Assembly: GCA_035222895.1 (NCBI GenBank)
Contig: JAVYIG010007213.1
Coordinates: forward strand, 41,513-105,512
DNA: 64,000 nt
From: Strongylocentrotus droebachiensis
Taxonomy: Eukaryota > Echinodermata > Echinoidea > Camarodonta > Strongylocentrotidae
Direction of reading: 5' to 3'
Both the position numbers and the translations under genes were made by a program. The stretch's first letter is position 1; every line of letters starts with the position of its first letter. Below are positions 32,962-45,364 of the stretch, piece by piece. The notes under the pieces were generated by a model. That model did not search any database, was not told the origin of the DNA, and was given only the letters and a program-made list of their open reading frames with translations.

Positions 32962-35033
32962 CTACAAAAGTATACAACAGTTTATACCATGGGTTATTTC
33001 ATACGGAATAACCAATAATAATAGTTTTTGGTCTCGATAAAAAATGTTCCTTTCAACATCGCGAGGAAATAAAATGGGAAAACAAATTAACTTGATCTAG
33101 ATAGACATAACTATTTCGAGTTTTTGAGTTGGAGATATGATTTCATACCACCCTGACTCGTACAAAGTGAAACAAAGTCTTCATATTGGCATCTAAACTC
33201 CAAAAAATGTATTTTGTTGATGACGTCATTTTTGTCGTTGTTTAATTGAGATTACCTCACTTACTGGTGATCGATTTTCTCCCAGATTTTGATATGTTGT
33301 AGATGATATAATTCTCTATGAGAAATATGCCATTCATTTTTCATTTAGATGACGTCATCATAGTTAAATATTCGATTAAAGGCGACAATGCATAATTTGT
33401 CATATTTGCGTGTTATGTCTATGGGAGGTCACTTTTTTCAAAAGATGAATCTGCATGACAATGTGTTTTGACCAGTATCTCGGTCATGTCAGGTCATGTC
33501 ATCAAAGGTCACATAAAGGTCATGACGCGCGCGTAAGAGCGCGTCAAAATTTAAAATTGCTCAAAATATCAATATCAATTTCAATTCAAATTTGGCATAA
33601 ATCATGCTCAGGTCATGCGTCAGAATTTTAGCCCACGCACATGCGCCTTCCCTTTCTAACGTGCGCGTACGCACGCGTCAAAAAGAAATAAGAATTTAAA
33701 GTGCTTAAAACCCCAAACCAAGTAATTTTCTATACGTTTCAGACAATTTTAAGCGTTTCAAAAATTTCCGCGCGTGCGGGTCGGTGCGCGAGTATTTGCG
33801 CGCATAACGTACGTGGAACCGAGAAATTCTTTTTTTTTGTTGAATTTTTGGATACCTGATACTTTCCTTAACAATCCCTGTAAATTTCTGTCAATTTTGA
33901 CACATAGTGATGGAATGAGCAGGCGTCAAAGATAACAACACGCCCGCGCACACATTTGCAATTTAAAACAAAAACATGCCTATGTTTAATTGGTCATAAC
34001 TTCTATAAGTGCCCGGATAATCCAATTCCTTTTAATAAGTGGATTAAGTATGAGTTTTATATATTATTCCATACATCTTTTTGGCTTATCGGATTTTCCG
34101 ACATCATCATATTGCTTGTTCAAGTTAAAACTTTTCATTTTAATATATTTTAATTGATTAAGTAATTAATGACAATGCACGTTGGACCATATATCGTTCA
34201 TCTTTATTCGAATTTCTCAAAAAAATGTATTATGTTGTTGCTGAAGTTATTTTTTAAATTACTTGTGACATTTATTTTCCATTTTGATGACGGGATCATG
34301 ACGAAATTTGTGGTCAAAGACGACGAGTCCAAATCAAACTTCAGTTTTTACATGCACTTGTGATGACGATCAAACTAAAATGATCGCAGTAACATTTTAA
34401 AGGTCCCACAGAAGTCTGCCGTCACTATAAACGCGACTTAGATTGGTCTTCAATTGTGCTTGTCATTAATTATCTTACCGCTGGAGACTTGGAGATGTCT
34501 TTTCTCTTACTGCTTTTGATTCCTTTTTTTATGCTTCAAATTTGTCACATCAAAATTAGATAAAATGAGCCTTCGAAGGTCTGATCTAAAATTTATCGAC
34601 CTTCGATACTCCAGACCTACAGGCAAACGATTGAGTGACATATTTTATGATCCCACGGGCAGTGGAAACTGTCTCGCACTTTTGGTCATCTAAACGTGTA
34701 TTCTTCGCTCAAGGCCCAAATTCAATTCCAAATTTCCAACGTTATTTAAATTACACGAGGGTTTGTATCTTTCTACAAAATACACGATAAACAATTAGCC
34801 GAAAATAACCTCGTGTCAAGTTTAGCTGAATGAATACGGGTATTATTCGATGGTCAAAAGTTTGTAAAACGACTTTGAATTAAAGGGAGACAAAAATATT
34901 TTCTCAACGTTTGTTTGTTGATGCAGAGAAGCAGGGTGCGATCCAGCCGGGGGCGATTTCAACAACATGAAGCAAATAGTAAACATCTAAAATCTTCAGA
35001 TGCCTGTTTGATTATGATTTAAGTTTGGGTGTA
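32962..35033. other. Start of intron 1 region; GTCA and GCGC patches
   Basis: No gene. 33230-33560 is rich in TGACGTCAT and GGTCA motifs. 33520-33810 has alternating GCGCGC patches, echoing 7770-8000. CpG content is locally high. Confidence 0.5.
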
Positions 35034-35718
35034 TGCCTCAATCATATATAGAGAATATAACCACTAATTTCGCTGAAACGATTCTCCTCCTTCCCCTTTT
35101 TCTTCATATTCTACTTCCTAGTAGTAGTAGTTGTAGTAGTAATAGCAGCAGTATCAAAATAATCATTGTTATATGTATAATTATAGTAAATATCGTAATT
35201 ATAATCATTATTATAAAGCTTATTTGTTAGTATCATTCTTATAGTTATTTGTAGCTTCTTCTTCTTATCATTATTATCGTATACACAATACGTCATGTGC
35301 CAAGAATTTATTGCTATGATACATCAAAGATTGCTGAAATAATCAAGCCAAAAGAAGGAATATTAGAATTTCTATTTTAAATTGAAATAAATTATGTAGG
35401 AGAAATAAATAGAAAATACAATCATGATTTTGGAACTAAAAGATTAACATGGACATAATGCACTTGTTTACATGACCACATCATCTCTTTCATTCTACCT
35501 CCAATGTTTTCAAACTGTTTTCAAAACAATAGCTTGTTTGTCAATCATAGTTCTATGTAGCTTGATGTCTTATGGTAATTTAATCAATCTAAGCAACAAT
35601 TTCTGTATTTTAGCGACAATCGTTCGCCATTGCTGCTCTTTAATACTATTATGACGTGCAGCAGCAAATTGAAATTTTAGAACTCATGATAAATTCGTTT
35701 AACAGTTGATTCCACTTG
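35034..35718 (+). repeat. Dispersed repeat B, copy 1
   Basis: About 685 bp beginning GCCTCAATCATA and ending GTTGATTCCACTTG, closely matching 43799-44508. It contains GTAGTAGTAG and ATT-type simple sequence. No coding frame or inverted ends are evident. The superfamily is unknown. Confidence 0.8.
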
Positions 35719-36182
35719 ACGCAATGTTCCCGGAACCACCGGTAGGTGGCGCACGACACGACTAATGCTTTAACGGAACACTCTCAATTACTTTCGTAGT
35801 AAAATACCTGGTAATGACCTAAAATGCCCCAGATATGTATTGTAACAAATCAGGGTTTTAGTATTGGACGAAGGTTAAGCATTTTCTGTTGTACACGCAT
35901 GCGCTATAGCAATATGGCGCATCGTTGATTTAGCAATTACCAAACTGAAGGAAAATGAGCATAAATTACATATTTTGATCATGTTGGTGCAATTATCATG
36001 TTTCTTTTGGGGATAGTATTTGTATACTAGTTATCTAATCAGGAATAAGGGGTTATATTGAAGATTATATGTGAAGATTTAATGGGATTAGCAGAAATGT
36101 TGGGTTGAAGTGTTATTTTAGTAACGAGAACATAATTGTTCTTTTATATGGTTATGTCTAGGGAAATTATTAGGGCGGTTAG

Positions 36183-36252
36183 GATTGTGTATTTAGGGCT
36201 TTCCATTGCACTGTATCCGATACAGGCCAGCCTCACCGAGGCTGGCGCTGGC
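36183..36252. repeat. Hairpin GCCAGCCTC/GAGGCTGGC
   Basis: A perfect 9-10 bp stem with a four-base loop at about 36226-36248, followed by GCTGGCC. It is short and unassigned. Confidence 0.5.
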
Positions 36253-36279
36253 CTTAGTCTTTAAAGCTAAACTTTAGTA

Positions 36280-36615
36280 CTGGTAATGCGATTGCATTGT
36301 GAAAGAAAAGGTGTGGAAAGGATCAGAAACAGTTGATCATGTAGCATGTAAGTATTGGTGTGCACTGCAAGGTTCTGGAGTCATCAAAATCATAATAAAT
36401 TTGACCGAGTCTTGGTAAAGTAACAAGCACATACATAGAAAGCTATGTATGGGTCAACACGCATGGTGTCGGGGTTGGTACTACCTTGATTCCTTGTCTT
36501 TCTATGCTCATTACTCAGCCAGTATACATTTTCTTCCAAAATTGTTTGGCACATGTCATTTATTTGTAATCTTGAACATTCAGTGTAAGTTTCGTTTGAT
36601 TCTGTGAGAAATCAT
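36280..36615 (+). repeat. Dispersed repeat R, forward copy
   Basis: About 336 bp that reappears inverted at 47515-47843, sharing AACAGTTGATCATGTAGC and GTATTGGTGTGCACTGCA. The inverted copy splits a LINE reverse transcriptase, so R is a mobile sequence. Confidence 0.82.
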
Positions 36616-37830
36616 TTTCATTTTTTTACCAGTACTCAACTTTATCTTTAAGTTCAGTCTCACATAGTTTGCACTTTTGCTGAGTTTACCCTGAATGTTG
36701 ATTGGATCGCATTAAAGAATTTCAACATACAACTCACGATTGATCTGATTTCTTAGAACAGTGAAACCGTAATAAGGGATGAGAATCAGTGACAGGTGTT
36801 AATAAAGCTTGATTGATTGTTCGAGGGATGTTCAATTGACTGTTGCTGTGTCCAAGACGATTTTAGGTGACCGATTGCAGTCGATGGATGCATGATTGTT
36901 GAGATACGCCTGTGAGCAGTGAATAACTCCAGCCATCAAGCTACGGGCATATACTTTGTCCAAACGAACGACGGGGAGCGCCAGGCCAGACACGGGCATC
37001 CTGACAAATACTCCGTGTCAAGCCAAGGTGGCGAATCGTGTCCGTCACAGTATGTTGTAGCCAACATTTTGGCATTGTATCGCATGGAACGCCTTTGAAT
37101 GGTTTGAAGAGGGTTAAAACGCTGAAAAAACATACGAAACAGTATATATCTGAGCCAAAAAGTGAATTTTATTATTTTATTCAAATGACCTGTGACGTCA
37201 CACAGAACGTCATCTTCGGCATCATAGGTCTTGGAAGCAACGTCTTCGGAAGCATTCGGATGCTCGGAAATGTCACCCAAACAAAGTTGGGCTTAATTGC
37301 AGAATACCATACCATATTGTTAGTCTTCATATATTAGCCGTAGATATAGATTGTGATTTTATTATTTGCGATAACGGTGATACAGGTATTGAAGATTGTA
37401 TAATGCAAGTGTTTGAATTCATTTGGTGGATGAAAAGTTGAATTCTACGCCGTTTTGTGCGCCATTGCAGCGCTGAGTTTGATGTGTTTGTCGCTAATTT
37501 GTGACAAATCTAGATGGCTTTCCTGATGGTATTTCATGCAAAATGTCTGTTAAATTGATAAGCACTGATTCTTGTCCTTACCTTTGTCTTGTTTATTGTC
37601 TGTTATAGTCATTTAATAGATGAATTACTTGAATTCTAAGCCCATTTCAGTAACACAAAATGTCCAGCCCGCTCATAGTCCCACACACGTATTTGTTTGT
37701 ACCTTGTGCCCTCTTTTACACTGCTAGTCTGCTTTCAAAGACCCTATTAGATATTTCAATCAACAAGTAATGTCTCGTTCTAAAAATACAAAAGAAAAAT
37801 AATAGTTTTGTGCTTTTTTAATCAACAAGT

Positions 37831-38150
37831 GTGAGTCTTTGGTCGATGGTCGTTGGTCGTTGGTCGTTGGCTTCTTTTTTAATACTTGTGAGTCTTTGGT
37901 CGATGGTCGATGGTCGTTGGTCGTTGGCTCTTTTAAACAAATATGCCTCACTATTTGGTCGATGGTCATTGGTCTCTTTTTCTAATATTTGTCAGACTGT
38001 TGGTCGATGGTCGTTGGACTCTTCCATTCAATAGTATTTGGTCGATGGTCGTTGGTTTCAATTTGTAATATTTGTCAGACTGTTGGTCGATGGTCGTTGG
38101 ACTCTTGGCTTCTAGTTTATATTTCTAATATTCGTCAGACTGTTAGGCCT
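37831..38150 (+). repeat. Minisatellite of GGTCGATGGTCGTTGG units
   Basis: Imperfect tandem copies built of TTGGTCGATGGTCGTTGG with spacers such as AATATTTGTCAGACTG. Higher-order units of about 55-75 bp are visible at 37840, 37887, 37995 and 38083. The open frames here are by-products. Confidence 0.85.
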
Positions 38151-38484
38151 AGTTCTAATTCTGTAAAACCGTGGTAGGGTATTCTGCAATTGTTCCCAAA
38201 GTTGAAAGTTCAAGATGATCATGAGGCAAATGGCATCAATGATGGGTAAGTGAAAATGTGATTTTTTTTTTTTCTTCAAATTGATACAAAATTTGAGCGA
38301 TTTTGAGCGAGTAACTTTTTAACTGTTTAGATTTTACACTACTGAAAAAACGCACAAAATTAAGTGTCCGGTTACTCAAGTCCCCACCCTACCTATTACC
38401 GTCCAAAATTTTCTTGAGGTGTTGTTAGGTCAGTCCCCTCATACAAAGGACAGACATCATTACCAGCATATTTTCATGCGCGTG

Positions 38485-38564
38485 AATTCACGTCAACCGG
38501 GCAGGATATGAACTATTGCTTGTCAATTCACGTCAACCGGGCAGGATATGAACTATTGCTTGTC
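38485..38564. repeat. Perfect 40-bp tandem duplication
   Basis: The 40-bp unit at 38485-38524, beginning AATTCACGTCAACCGGGC, is repeated exactly at 38525-38564. Its perfection suggests it is recent or length-variable. Confidence 0.95.
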
Positions 38565-38829
38565 AGGCGGATTCCTGACTAGGAGCTCTCCATGTTTGTG
38601 CTCACCGAGATCTTAACACGATATTAATCAACATTTACATCACATATACAACCATTTTTTACTTACGATGTCAGTGTTTTCAAGCAATTTCTGTCCATAA
38701 CGGGCATCGCTTGAACACTTCTTCTTCGTAGGGAACTGCTGAAACTGAATGCGCATGCACGATACTGTAATAGACATGACTTTGTATACTCTTGAACTTG
38801 GAGTATTTATGCATACATTCTATATTAAT

Positions 38830-39066
38830 AATTTACCAGTGTCTTTCAAAGACTACTTCAAAAGGCGCTCTGATACTTACCATTACTAAACAACACAAAT
38901 TAATGATCTTTCTCATACACTCAATAAGAAAGCTTTCTCTGATCATGGTATACAAGCAGCCGGCCTAATCCTTTCGAATTCACTCCCTAAACTAATCAAA
39001 GAATCAAAAAATACAAAACACTTTCGAAACCTACTTAAACGTTAGCTGATTAGTAATTATGAGTAA
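38830..39066 (+). pseudogene. LINE ORF2 C-terminal end (CR1/L2-like)
   Basis: Plus-strand translation gives SFKDYFKRRSDTYHY, a stop, TTQINDLSHTLNKKAF and IQAAGLILSNSLPKLIKESK with FRNLLKR. The sequence FKxRSxxHxYxTRQ...GxxLWNSLPxxIK...FKxxLK is the standard end of CR1-like LINE ORF2. It is followed by T-rich non-coding sequence to about 39200. Confidence 0.78.
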
Positions 39067-39199
39067 TTTCTTTAGAGCATGTCCACATTTGTCTTGTCGT
39101 AATGGTTTTTGTCAGAGTCTTTTTTACGCGTTCAACTTTTGTTAATTGTTTCTTTTTTCTGTGTATATCATGCATTGTATACATATTTTTGTAAAGGTG

Positions 39200-40602
39200 T
39201 GGGCTACTTTCGGGCCTTACTGGCTCTCCGGCTCATTCCTCCATTTGTCAGTCTTTGTATTTTACTGTTATTTTGAGGTGTTTAGGTCTACATTTTATCA
39301 TTGTAAATTTTGTTGGAAACAAGGAAAATCAGCCATTTTGACAAAAAAATTGGATGAAAAGTTGCGAGTGCAGTGAGTGAGCGAGAAGCTGAGAACAAAT
39401 AATTTCCATGTTTTTTAATCGAAAAATTTAATGTCAAAAACACAATAAAAAATGCTGACTGACCGACCCTCCCTGGAAGGTTTGACCGCCATTTTTTTTG
39501 TCACCTAATAGGTATAATTTTGTGAAAAATGGATGTGTATTAACAAATATTAGGGCGTGTGAAATCACTTTCACCTTTGGGGCTATTATACATGTAAGAC
39601 TATGTATTTCACCATAAATTTACCTCTGCACCTCTGACAAATTTGTTGTAGGCCAGAGCATATGAAAAAATATGTTACAAACAACACACTCACTTGGCAT
39701 GCTTTGTTGTCATTGGTTGCAAAATCTTGCATTTTCCTTTAAAAGGTCATTTTACCAATTAAAAATTATTTAAGGTTCTCATAATTTTGTAGACTTTAAA
39801 AGAAAAAAATCCAACTACCCATAACACACATTGTGTAATACCAACATCTCAAAAGTTACTGCTGGCTACTTGAGTGCACATAGCAATCAGTGATTCTTAG
39901 TATAAATTGCTCTCATCATGACTACCACTGGTACACTCAAAGTCATCTTCCCTATCCTTTCCACTTTCAGCAATATGTCGCTATAGTTTCTCAGAGTATG
40001 TGACAAGGACCATGCCGATTGTCTTTTTGTGTGTGGAATACATTGTAAATCTGCCACCTTGTACTGACACTTTACAATTAAATATAAACTTTTGATAAAT
40101 GTTTTCCATGGAAGATCATTTGTTATGTTCATGTGATAGTCTTCAACCGCATGCGTCTTCAACCGCATGCGTCAACGCTACCCAAATCTAATTTGGGAGG
40201 ACTTCGGACAATTTCACCCATGAACAACTCCAGCCAATGTGAGTACAGACACTATCCCAACATTCACTTCCAACATCAAAATCAGTAGGTGAGAGGATGT
40301 ATTCCCCGTATGGGTAATGCATCCTCTCACCACCAGAATCCTTCATCAACAACAGTCATCCTCCAAGCACAGGAACATTACACAAAATTATGTGCAACAT
40401 CAAAACAGTTCAAGACATGTACCAGTAGGCCTACATTAAAATCCCTTCAGCATGACTTCAACAAACACTGCATGTAGCCAAAGTAATTGTACCTGTTGAT
40501 TTTGCTAACACCTTAATCTTTTAATTATTGTCCAACACTAGCATTAACCTGTAACTCATACCCCCAAATCTTCGGTTGTTCATCATTTTCCTCATGAACA
40601 GG
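39200..40602. other. Intron 1 DNA, no gene; hairpin at 40288
   Basis: No coding signal. A direct repeat of TCTTCAACCGCATGCG occurs at 40139-40170. A 44-nt hairpin lies at 40288-40331 with a perfect 12-bp outer stem GGTGAGAGGATG/CATCCTCTCACC. Confidence 0.6.
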
Positions 40603-42348
40603 CCCCCAGATAGCAAAATATCTGGGGCCCATCTGGGTTTTGTATGGGCTGACTAAAACCCACGTGGCCCATACAAAAACCAGATGTATACCAGATAGGC
40701 CTTCCCATCCAGAACCCACACATATGGGCCCCATGTGGGCCCCATGTGGGTTTTTGTTTGTGAAAATCGCACGTCGAACAACGGCTGGGCCCAGCTAAAA
40801 ACCAGATGTATACCAGATGGGCCTTCCCACCAAGAACCCACATGTACCAACACATATGGGCCCCATATGGGCCCCATGTGGGTTTTGGTGGTGATAATCG
40901 CACGTCGAAGATTGTCTTCACCCAGCTGAAAACCAGATGTATCCCATATGGGCCTTCCCACAAAGAACCCACAGGTATACGGAGCCCACGTGGCCCATTT
41001 AAAAACCAGATGTATACCAGATGGGCCTTCCCATCCAGAACCCAAAAGTACCAACACATATAGGCCCCATATGGGCCCCATGTGGGTTTTTGGTGGTGAT
41101 AATTGCACGTCGAAGATTGTCTTCACCCAGCTGAAAACCAGATGGGCCTTCCCACCAAGAACCCACAGGTATACGGAGCCCACGTGGCCCATATAACAAA
41201 CAGATGTATACCAGATGGGCCTTCCCATCCAGAACCCACAAGTATAGGCCCATATGGGCTCCATGTGGGTTTTTAGTGGTGAAAATCGCACCTCGAACAT
41301 TGTCTTCGCCCAGCTGAAAACCAGATGTATACCAGATGGGCCTTCCCACCCAAAACCATCCCATCATTTGCATAATGAGTATGGGGTGCGTACACATCTA
41401 TGTTTTTTAACAATTTATCTAAATTTACAGGATATTTCTTAATTACTGATGATTTACTTATTTGCAATTCATTTCGAAAATACTACAAAATGTAAATTGC
41501 CAATTATTAGGAAATTTCACTACTTTGTTTAAATTACATTTAATTAAACATGAATTAGAACAAACACTAACCATAATCTAAAACAGATTCAATAAAATAC
41601 AAGTATATGGAAATGTCTTATCACAGCAAATTAACCAAGTCTTCTTAACACCAATGCCTTTACATTGGAAATGTTAGACGATGTGTTGTTGCCATTGAAC
41701 AAATTAATTAGTACAAGTGCTAATAACCTACTAATTATGTCTGCTAATAGGAGCTTTCAATCAGTGGTTAAAGTTGTGCCAAATGGTACGACTGGTCCAG
41801 TTAAACCCAACTGGTAACCCTGGAAATTGAAATGGGATAAATGAATTCAACTGGGAAAAATAGGAACCCATTTAAACAATATGAAGCCCATGCATTTAAA
41901 ACCACATTGGCCCATATGGGACCAGATCAAACCCACTTGGCCCAAATGGATCCCATATAAAAACCCGCTTATAGCCCATATGGGGCCCATATAGAACCCA
42001 CTTGACCCATATATAAAATGTGGTAGGTCCCACATAAAAACCCACATATGGCCCATCTGGTGCCCAATAGGTAACCCTTGTGTATATTGATGGGCCAATT
42101 GTGGGGTACATCTGGGTTTCACGTGGGCCCATCTGGGCCAAGTGGGTACAATCTGGGCCGCCCATCTGGGGCCCTTCTATAACCCGGGTGCAGATTGCTG
42201 GGCCCCACATGGGGCCTATGTGGGACCCATCTGGGCCAAATGGGCCAAGTGGGCAAGAGATGGGCTGGCCCATCTGGGCCAAGTGGGCCAGCCCAGTTGC
42301 AACCAGATAAAACCCAGATGGGCCCCACAACATTTTGCTATCTGGGGG
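40603..42348. mobile_element. TIR element with palindromic GGGCCCATATGG arrays
   Basis: The left end CCCCCAGATAGCAAAAT and the right end are inverted copies, and similarity extends about 40 bp through GGGGCCCATCTGGGTTTT. Inside, 40620-41350 holds about five degenerate units of roughly 120-170 bp with CCAGATGTATACCAGATGGG, GGGCCCCATGTGGG and ATCGCACGTCGAA; 41880-42330 holds short TGGGCCCATATGGG-type palindromes. The middle (41370-41790) is AT-rich. It encodes no transposase. It is a non-autonomous DNA element of unknown superfamily; a remnant with similar ends is at 19424. Confidence 0.75.
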
Positions 42349-42390
42349 GGGGGGGGGATGGTAGTCCAAAGCAAAAGTCACATCTTGGTC

Positions 42391-42569
42391 GTCTCGTTAT
42401 AAAGAAGTCCTTGGGACCCATGAAATTGTTTCTTTATAACAAAATTTCTTTATATCAGGGCTGCCAAAACAATAGAATACAAAGGAAATCCAAGATATGG
42501 GACCAGAGATTTTACTTCTTTAAAATGAAATTTTGTTATATCAGTGTTCTTTATAACGAGAGTGCACTG
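42391..42569. mobile_element. Mariner-type MITE, copy 1
   Basis: It ends TTATAACGAGAGTGCACTG before TA, and matches 43015-43203 along its length. The left terminus is degenerate (only TCTCGTTATAAAGAA remains). Confidence 0.75.
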
Positions 42570-43014
42570 TAAGTGAATGAGGGAACAACTTCTTGAGGGG
42601 AGTGTACCTGTAAGGGCATTCCAATACTGCCACGACACTTCCCCCTATACTCCTCTCGAGAGGTTGTTCCCTTGTTCCAATACTTGCTTCACTTGAGAGT
42701 GATGACATACATCATATGTGAATGAGGCAATCGCCATTGTGAAGGGAGTGTACTTCCTCCTGGCCCATACATGTACTCCTCCACCAATGCTTTATGTTTG
42801 GACCATCATTGATAAAAAAAAAGTAATTAAATACTGTATATACTTTGGAGGTCAACAGACTTTTCCTAAATATAAACGTTACACTTATGTCAGACCAGTC
42901 AACACACGGTCCATGGTGTCATTGTCTTTTATTGGTCACTGCCACGGGCGGGGAGGGATATCTTATCCACATTCTTAACATCCTGCATATCCTTCACCTC
43001 TAGAACACCATGTA

Positions 43015-43203
43015 CAGTGCACTCTCATTATAAAGAAGTCCTCGGGACCCATGAAATTTCTTTATAATCAAATTTCTTTATACATGTATCAGGGTTGCAA
43101 AAACAATAGAATACAAAGGGAATCCCACATATGGGACCAGAGATTTTACTTCTTTATAATGAAATTTTGTTATATCGGTGTTCTTTATAACGAGAGTGCA
43201 CTG
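43015..43203. mobile_element. Mariner-type MITE, copy 2, TA target site
   Basis: 189 bp with inverted ends CAGTGCACTCTC and TTATAAAGAA (one mismatch between arms), flanked by TA on both sides (43013-43014 and 43204-43205). Ends beginning CAGT and a TA duplication fit the Tc1/mariner/pogo group. Confidence 0.85.
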
Positions 43204-43465
43204 TAAACGTTTCTCCACCACATTATCGCACATCAAATAAGCACAATTCCAACACGTAAAAAAAAACCCGAAGCGCCCTACGAAGTTATTTACAATTTTC
43301 ATTATTGTTGGGATATCCATGCATAATAGGATTTGCACATGTCTATACCCATCATGCTTCCACCCCCCCCGGATGCACCACAACATGTATAAATCTACAG
43401 GTAGCTCCTTTCATCTGGCCAGACGCAACACATGGCATCTATCTCTAGTTCCCCAAAACTCTGGG

Positions 43466-43795
43466 TTGATTCTATTGTTCGGGTTATTTAGCAGAACGAG
43501 ATAGAAATTGACATTCTCATGGCTAATGATTTTGCATTAGGAGTTGTTCATCGTCTCTACAATGCTATTTGAACAATATTTGGTGACAAAAGACGGCATT
43601 TCTATGTAGCGTCAAAAGCCGTCAAATAACAAAAACATGGCACATAAAAAGATCCTCAGTACTGGGTCTGATTTAAAGAAAACTTAATTTGTACCCGACC
43701 ATATTCTGTCTCTCTCTCTCTATCTCTCGCTCTCGTTTGTCACTGCCTTTATTTTCCCTCGTTTACTTCATTCTTACCACGGAATATGTAATGTG
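43466..43795 (+). repeat. Repeat A, first copy of an A-B-A array
   Basis: About 330 bp beginning TTGATTCTATTGTTCGGG. It is repeated directly at 44509-44825 and the two copies flank repeat B. Confidence 0.85.
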
Positions 43796-43798
43796 GAT

Positions 43799-44508
43799 GC
43801 CTCAATCATTAAGAATATACTCACTAATATCGCTGAAATGATTCTTCTCCTACCCCTTCTTGTTCATTTACGTCTTCTTAGTGGTTGTAGTTGTAGTAGT
43901 AGTAATAGCAGCAGTATCATAATAATCATTATTATTATCATTGTTGTATTTTTTTATTATTATAGTAAATATCGTAATTATAATCATTATTATTATTCTT
44001 ATAGTTATTTGTATGCTTCTTCTTCTTATCACAATTATCGTATACACAATACGTCATGTGCCAAAAAATTTATTGCTATGATACATCCAAGATGTCTACC
44101 AAAACTGTAAATTCGTTGCTGGAATATTATCAAGCCAAACAAAAGAACATTATAATTTCTATTTTAAATTGAAATAAATTATATAGGAGAAATAAATAGA
44201 GAATACAATCATGATTTTGGAACTAAAGGATTAACATGGACATAATGCACTTGTTTACATGACCACATTATCTCTTATTCATTCTACCTCCAATGTTTTC
44301 AGACTGTTTTCAAAACAATATCATGTTTGTCGATCATAGTTCTATGTAGCTGGATGTCTCATGGTAACTTAAGCAATCTGAGCAACAATTTCTGAATTTT
44401 AGCGACAATCGTTCGCCATTGCTGCTCTTTAATACTATTATGACGTGCAGTAAAAAAATTAAATTTCAGAACTCATGATAAATTCGTTTAACAGTTGATT
44501 CCACTTGG
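43799..44508 (+). repeat. Dispersed repeat B, copy 2
   Basis: About 710 bp, a close copy of 35034-35718, bounded by GCCTCAATCATT and GTTGATTCCACTTG. It lies exactly between the two copies of repeat A. Confidence 0.85.
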
Positions 44509-44825
44509 TTGATTATATTGTTCGGGTTATTTAGCAGAACGAGATAGAAATTGACATTCTCATGGCTAACGATTTTGCGGGAGGAGTTGTTCATCGTCTC
44601 TACAATGCTATTTGAACAATATTTGGTGACAGAAGATGGCATTTCTATGTAGCGTCAAAAGCCATCAAATAACAAAAATATGGCAGATAAAAAGATCCTC
44701 AGTACTGGGTCTAATAAATAAAAGAACACTTAATTTGAACCCGGCCATATTCTCTCTCTCACTCGTTTGTCATTGCCTTCATTTTCCCTCCCTTACTTCA
44801 TTCTTACCACGGAATATGTAATGTG
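44509..44825 (+). repeat. Repeat A, second copy
   Basis: A direct repeat of 43466-43795 (about 317 bp). The arrangement resembles LTR-internal-LTR, but no tRNA primer site or purine tract is evident, so a tandem duplication is equally possible. Confidence 0.8.
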
Positions 44826-45364
44826 TATGTGTAGGCCTCATTATGTTAATTAGGGTCAATGGTCAAATTCTCTCCATATATCTTCCATACATCCATAATG
44901 ATCAAGGCTAAACAGTAGAAACTTGACATATGGATAGATCATAACGGGAGAAGCATTTTATATAACAATATGAAATCGTGAAAATGCATTCTTCATTATG
45001 TAAATCATTAGCATACGTATCACCTAATTCGTCAAAGTGACGAATTCAAGTCTAGTTAATTCTCTTTTTATTTTAAGTGCCTTCTTCCTTTGAGAACTAC
45101 TTAAATTAGTTATTTTACATAGAAGAGCCACTCCTGAATCATACATTTTGAAGAAAAAAATTATTTAAATCATTTTGTGTGTTGAAATGAATGGGAAAGT
45201 AGTCCTGCAGCTCGTCATAGCGACATTACCGATTCAGCCAATTTAAAATGCCCATTGGTTTAGTGATTACAGCTTTCAACAATTCAAAACCACCTTAATT
45301 TCTGTCAGATTTAATTTGCTATTTTTTTAAAGAATAGTTGTCTGTTGAGGTTGGATTTCCCTTT
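44826..45364. other. Intron 1 DNA, no gene
   Basis: AT-rich with no recognised features. Confidence 0.5.

Noticed and set aside
36936-37280. Acidic open frame (GDISEHPNASEDVASKTYD)
   Set aside because: No ATG, no convincing splice sites and no recognised domain; intronic chance frame more likely.
37831-38150. CRISPR-like array
   Set aside because: Repeats and spacers are irregular and related to each other; the organism is an animal.
37831-38177. Open frames rich in GRWSL
   Set aside because: By-product of the GGTCGATGGTCGTTGG minisatellite.
40525-41467. Long overlapping open frames on both strands (up to 215 codons)
   Set aside because: They arise from palindromic repeat units without stops, are unlike any family, and appear on both strands at once.
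43466-44825. Certain LTR retrotransposon
   Set aside because: No primer-binding site, purine tract, gag or pol; kept only as a possibility.
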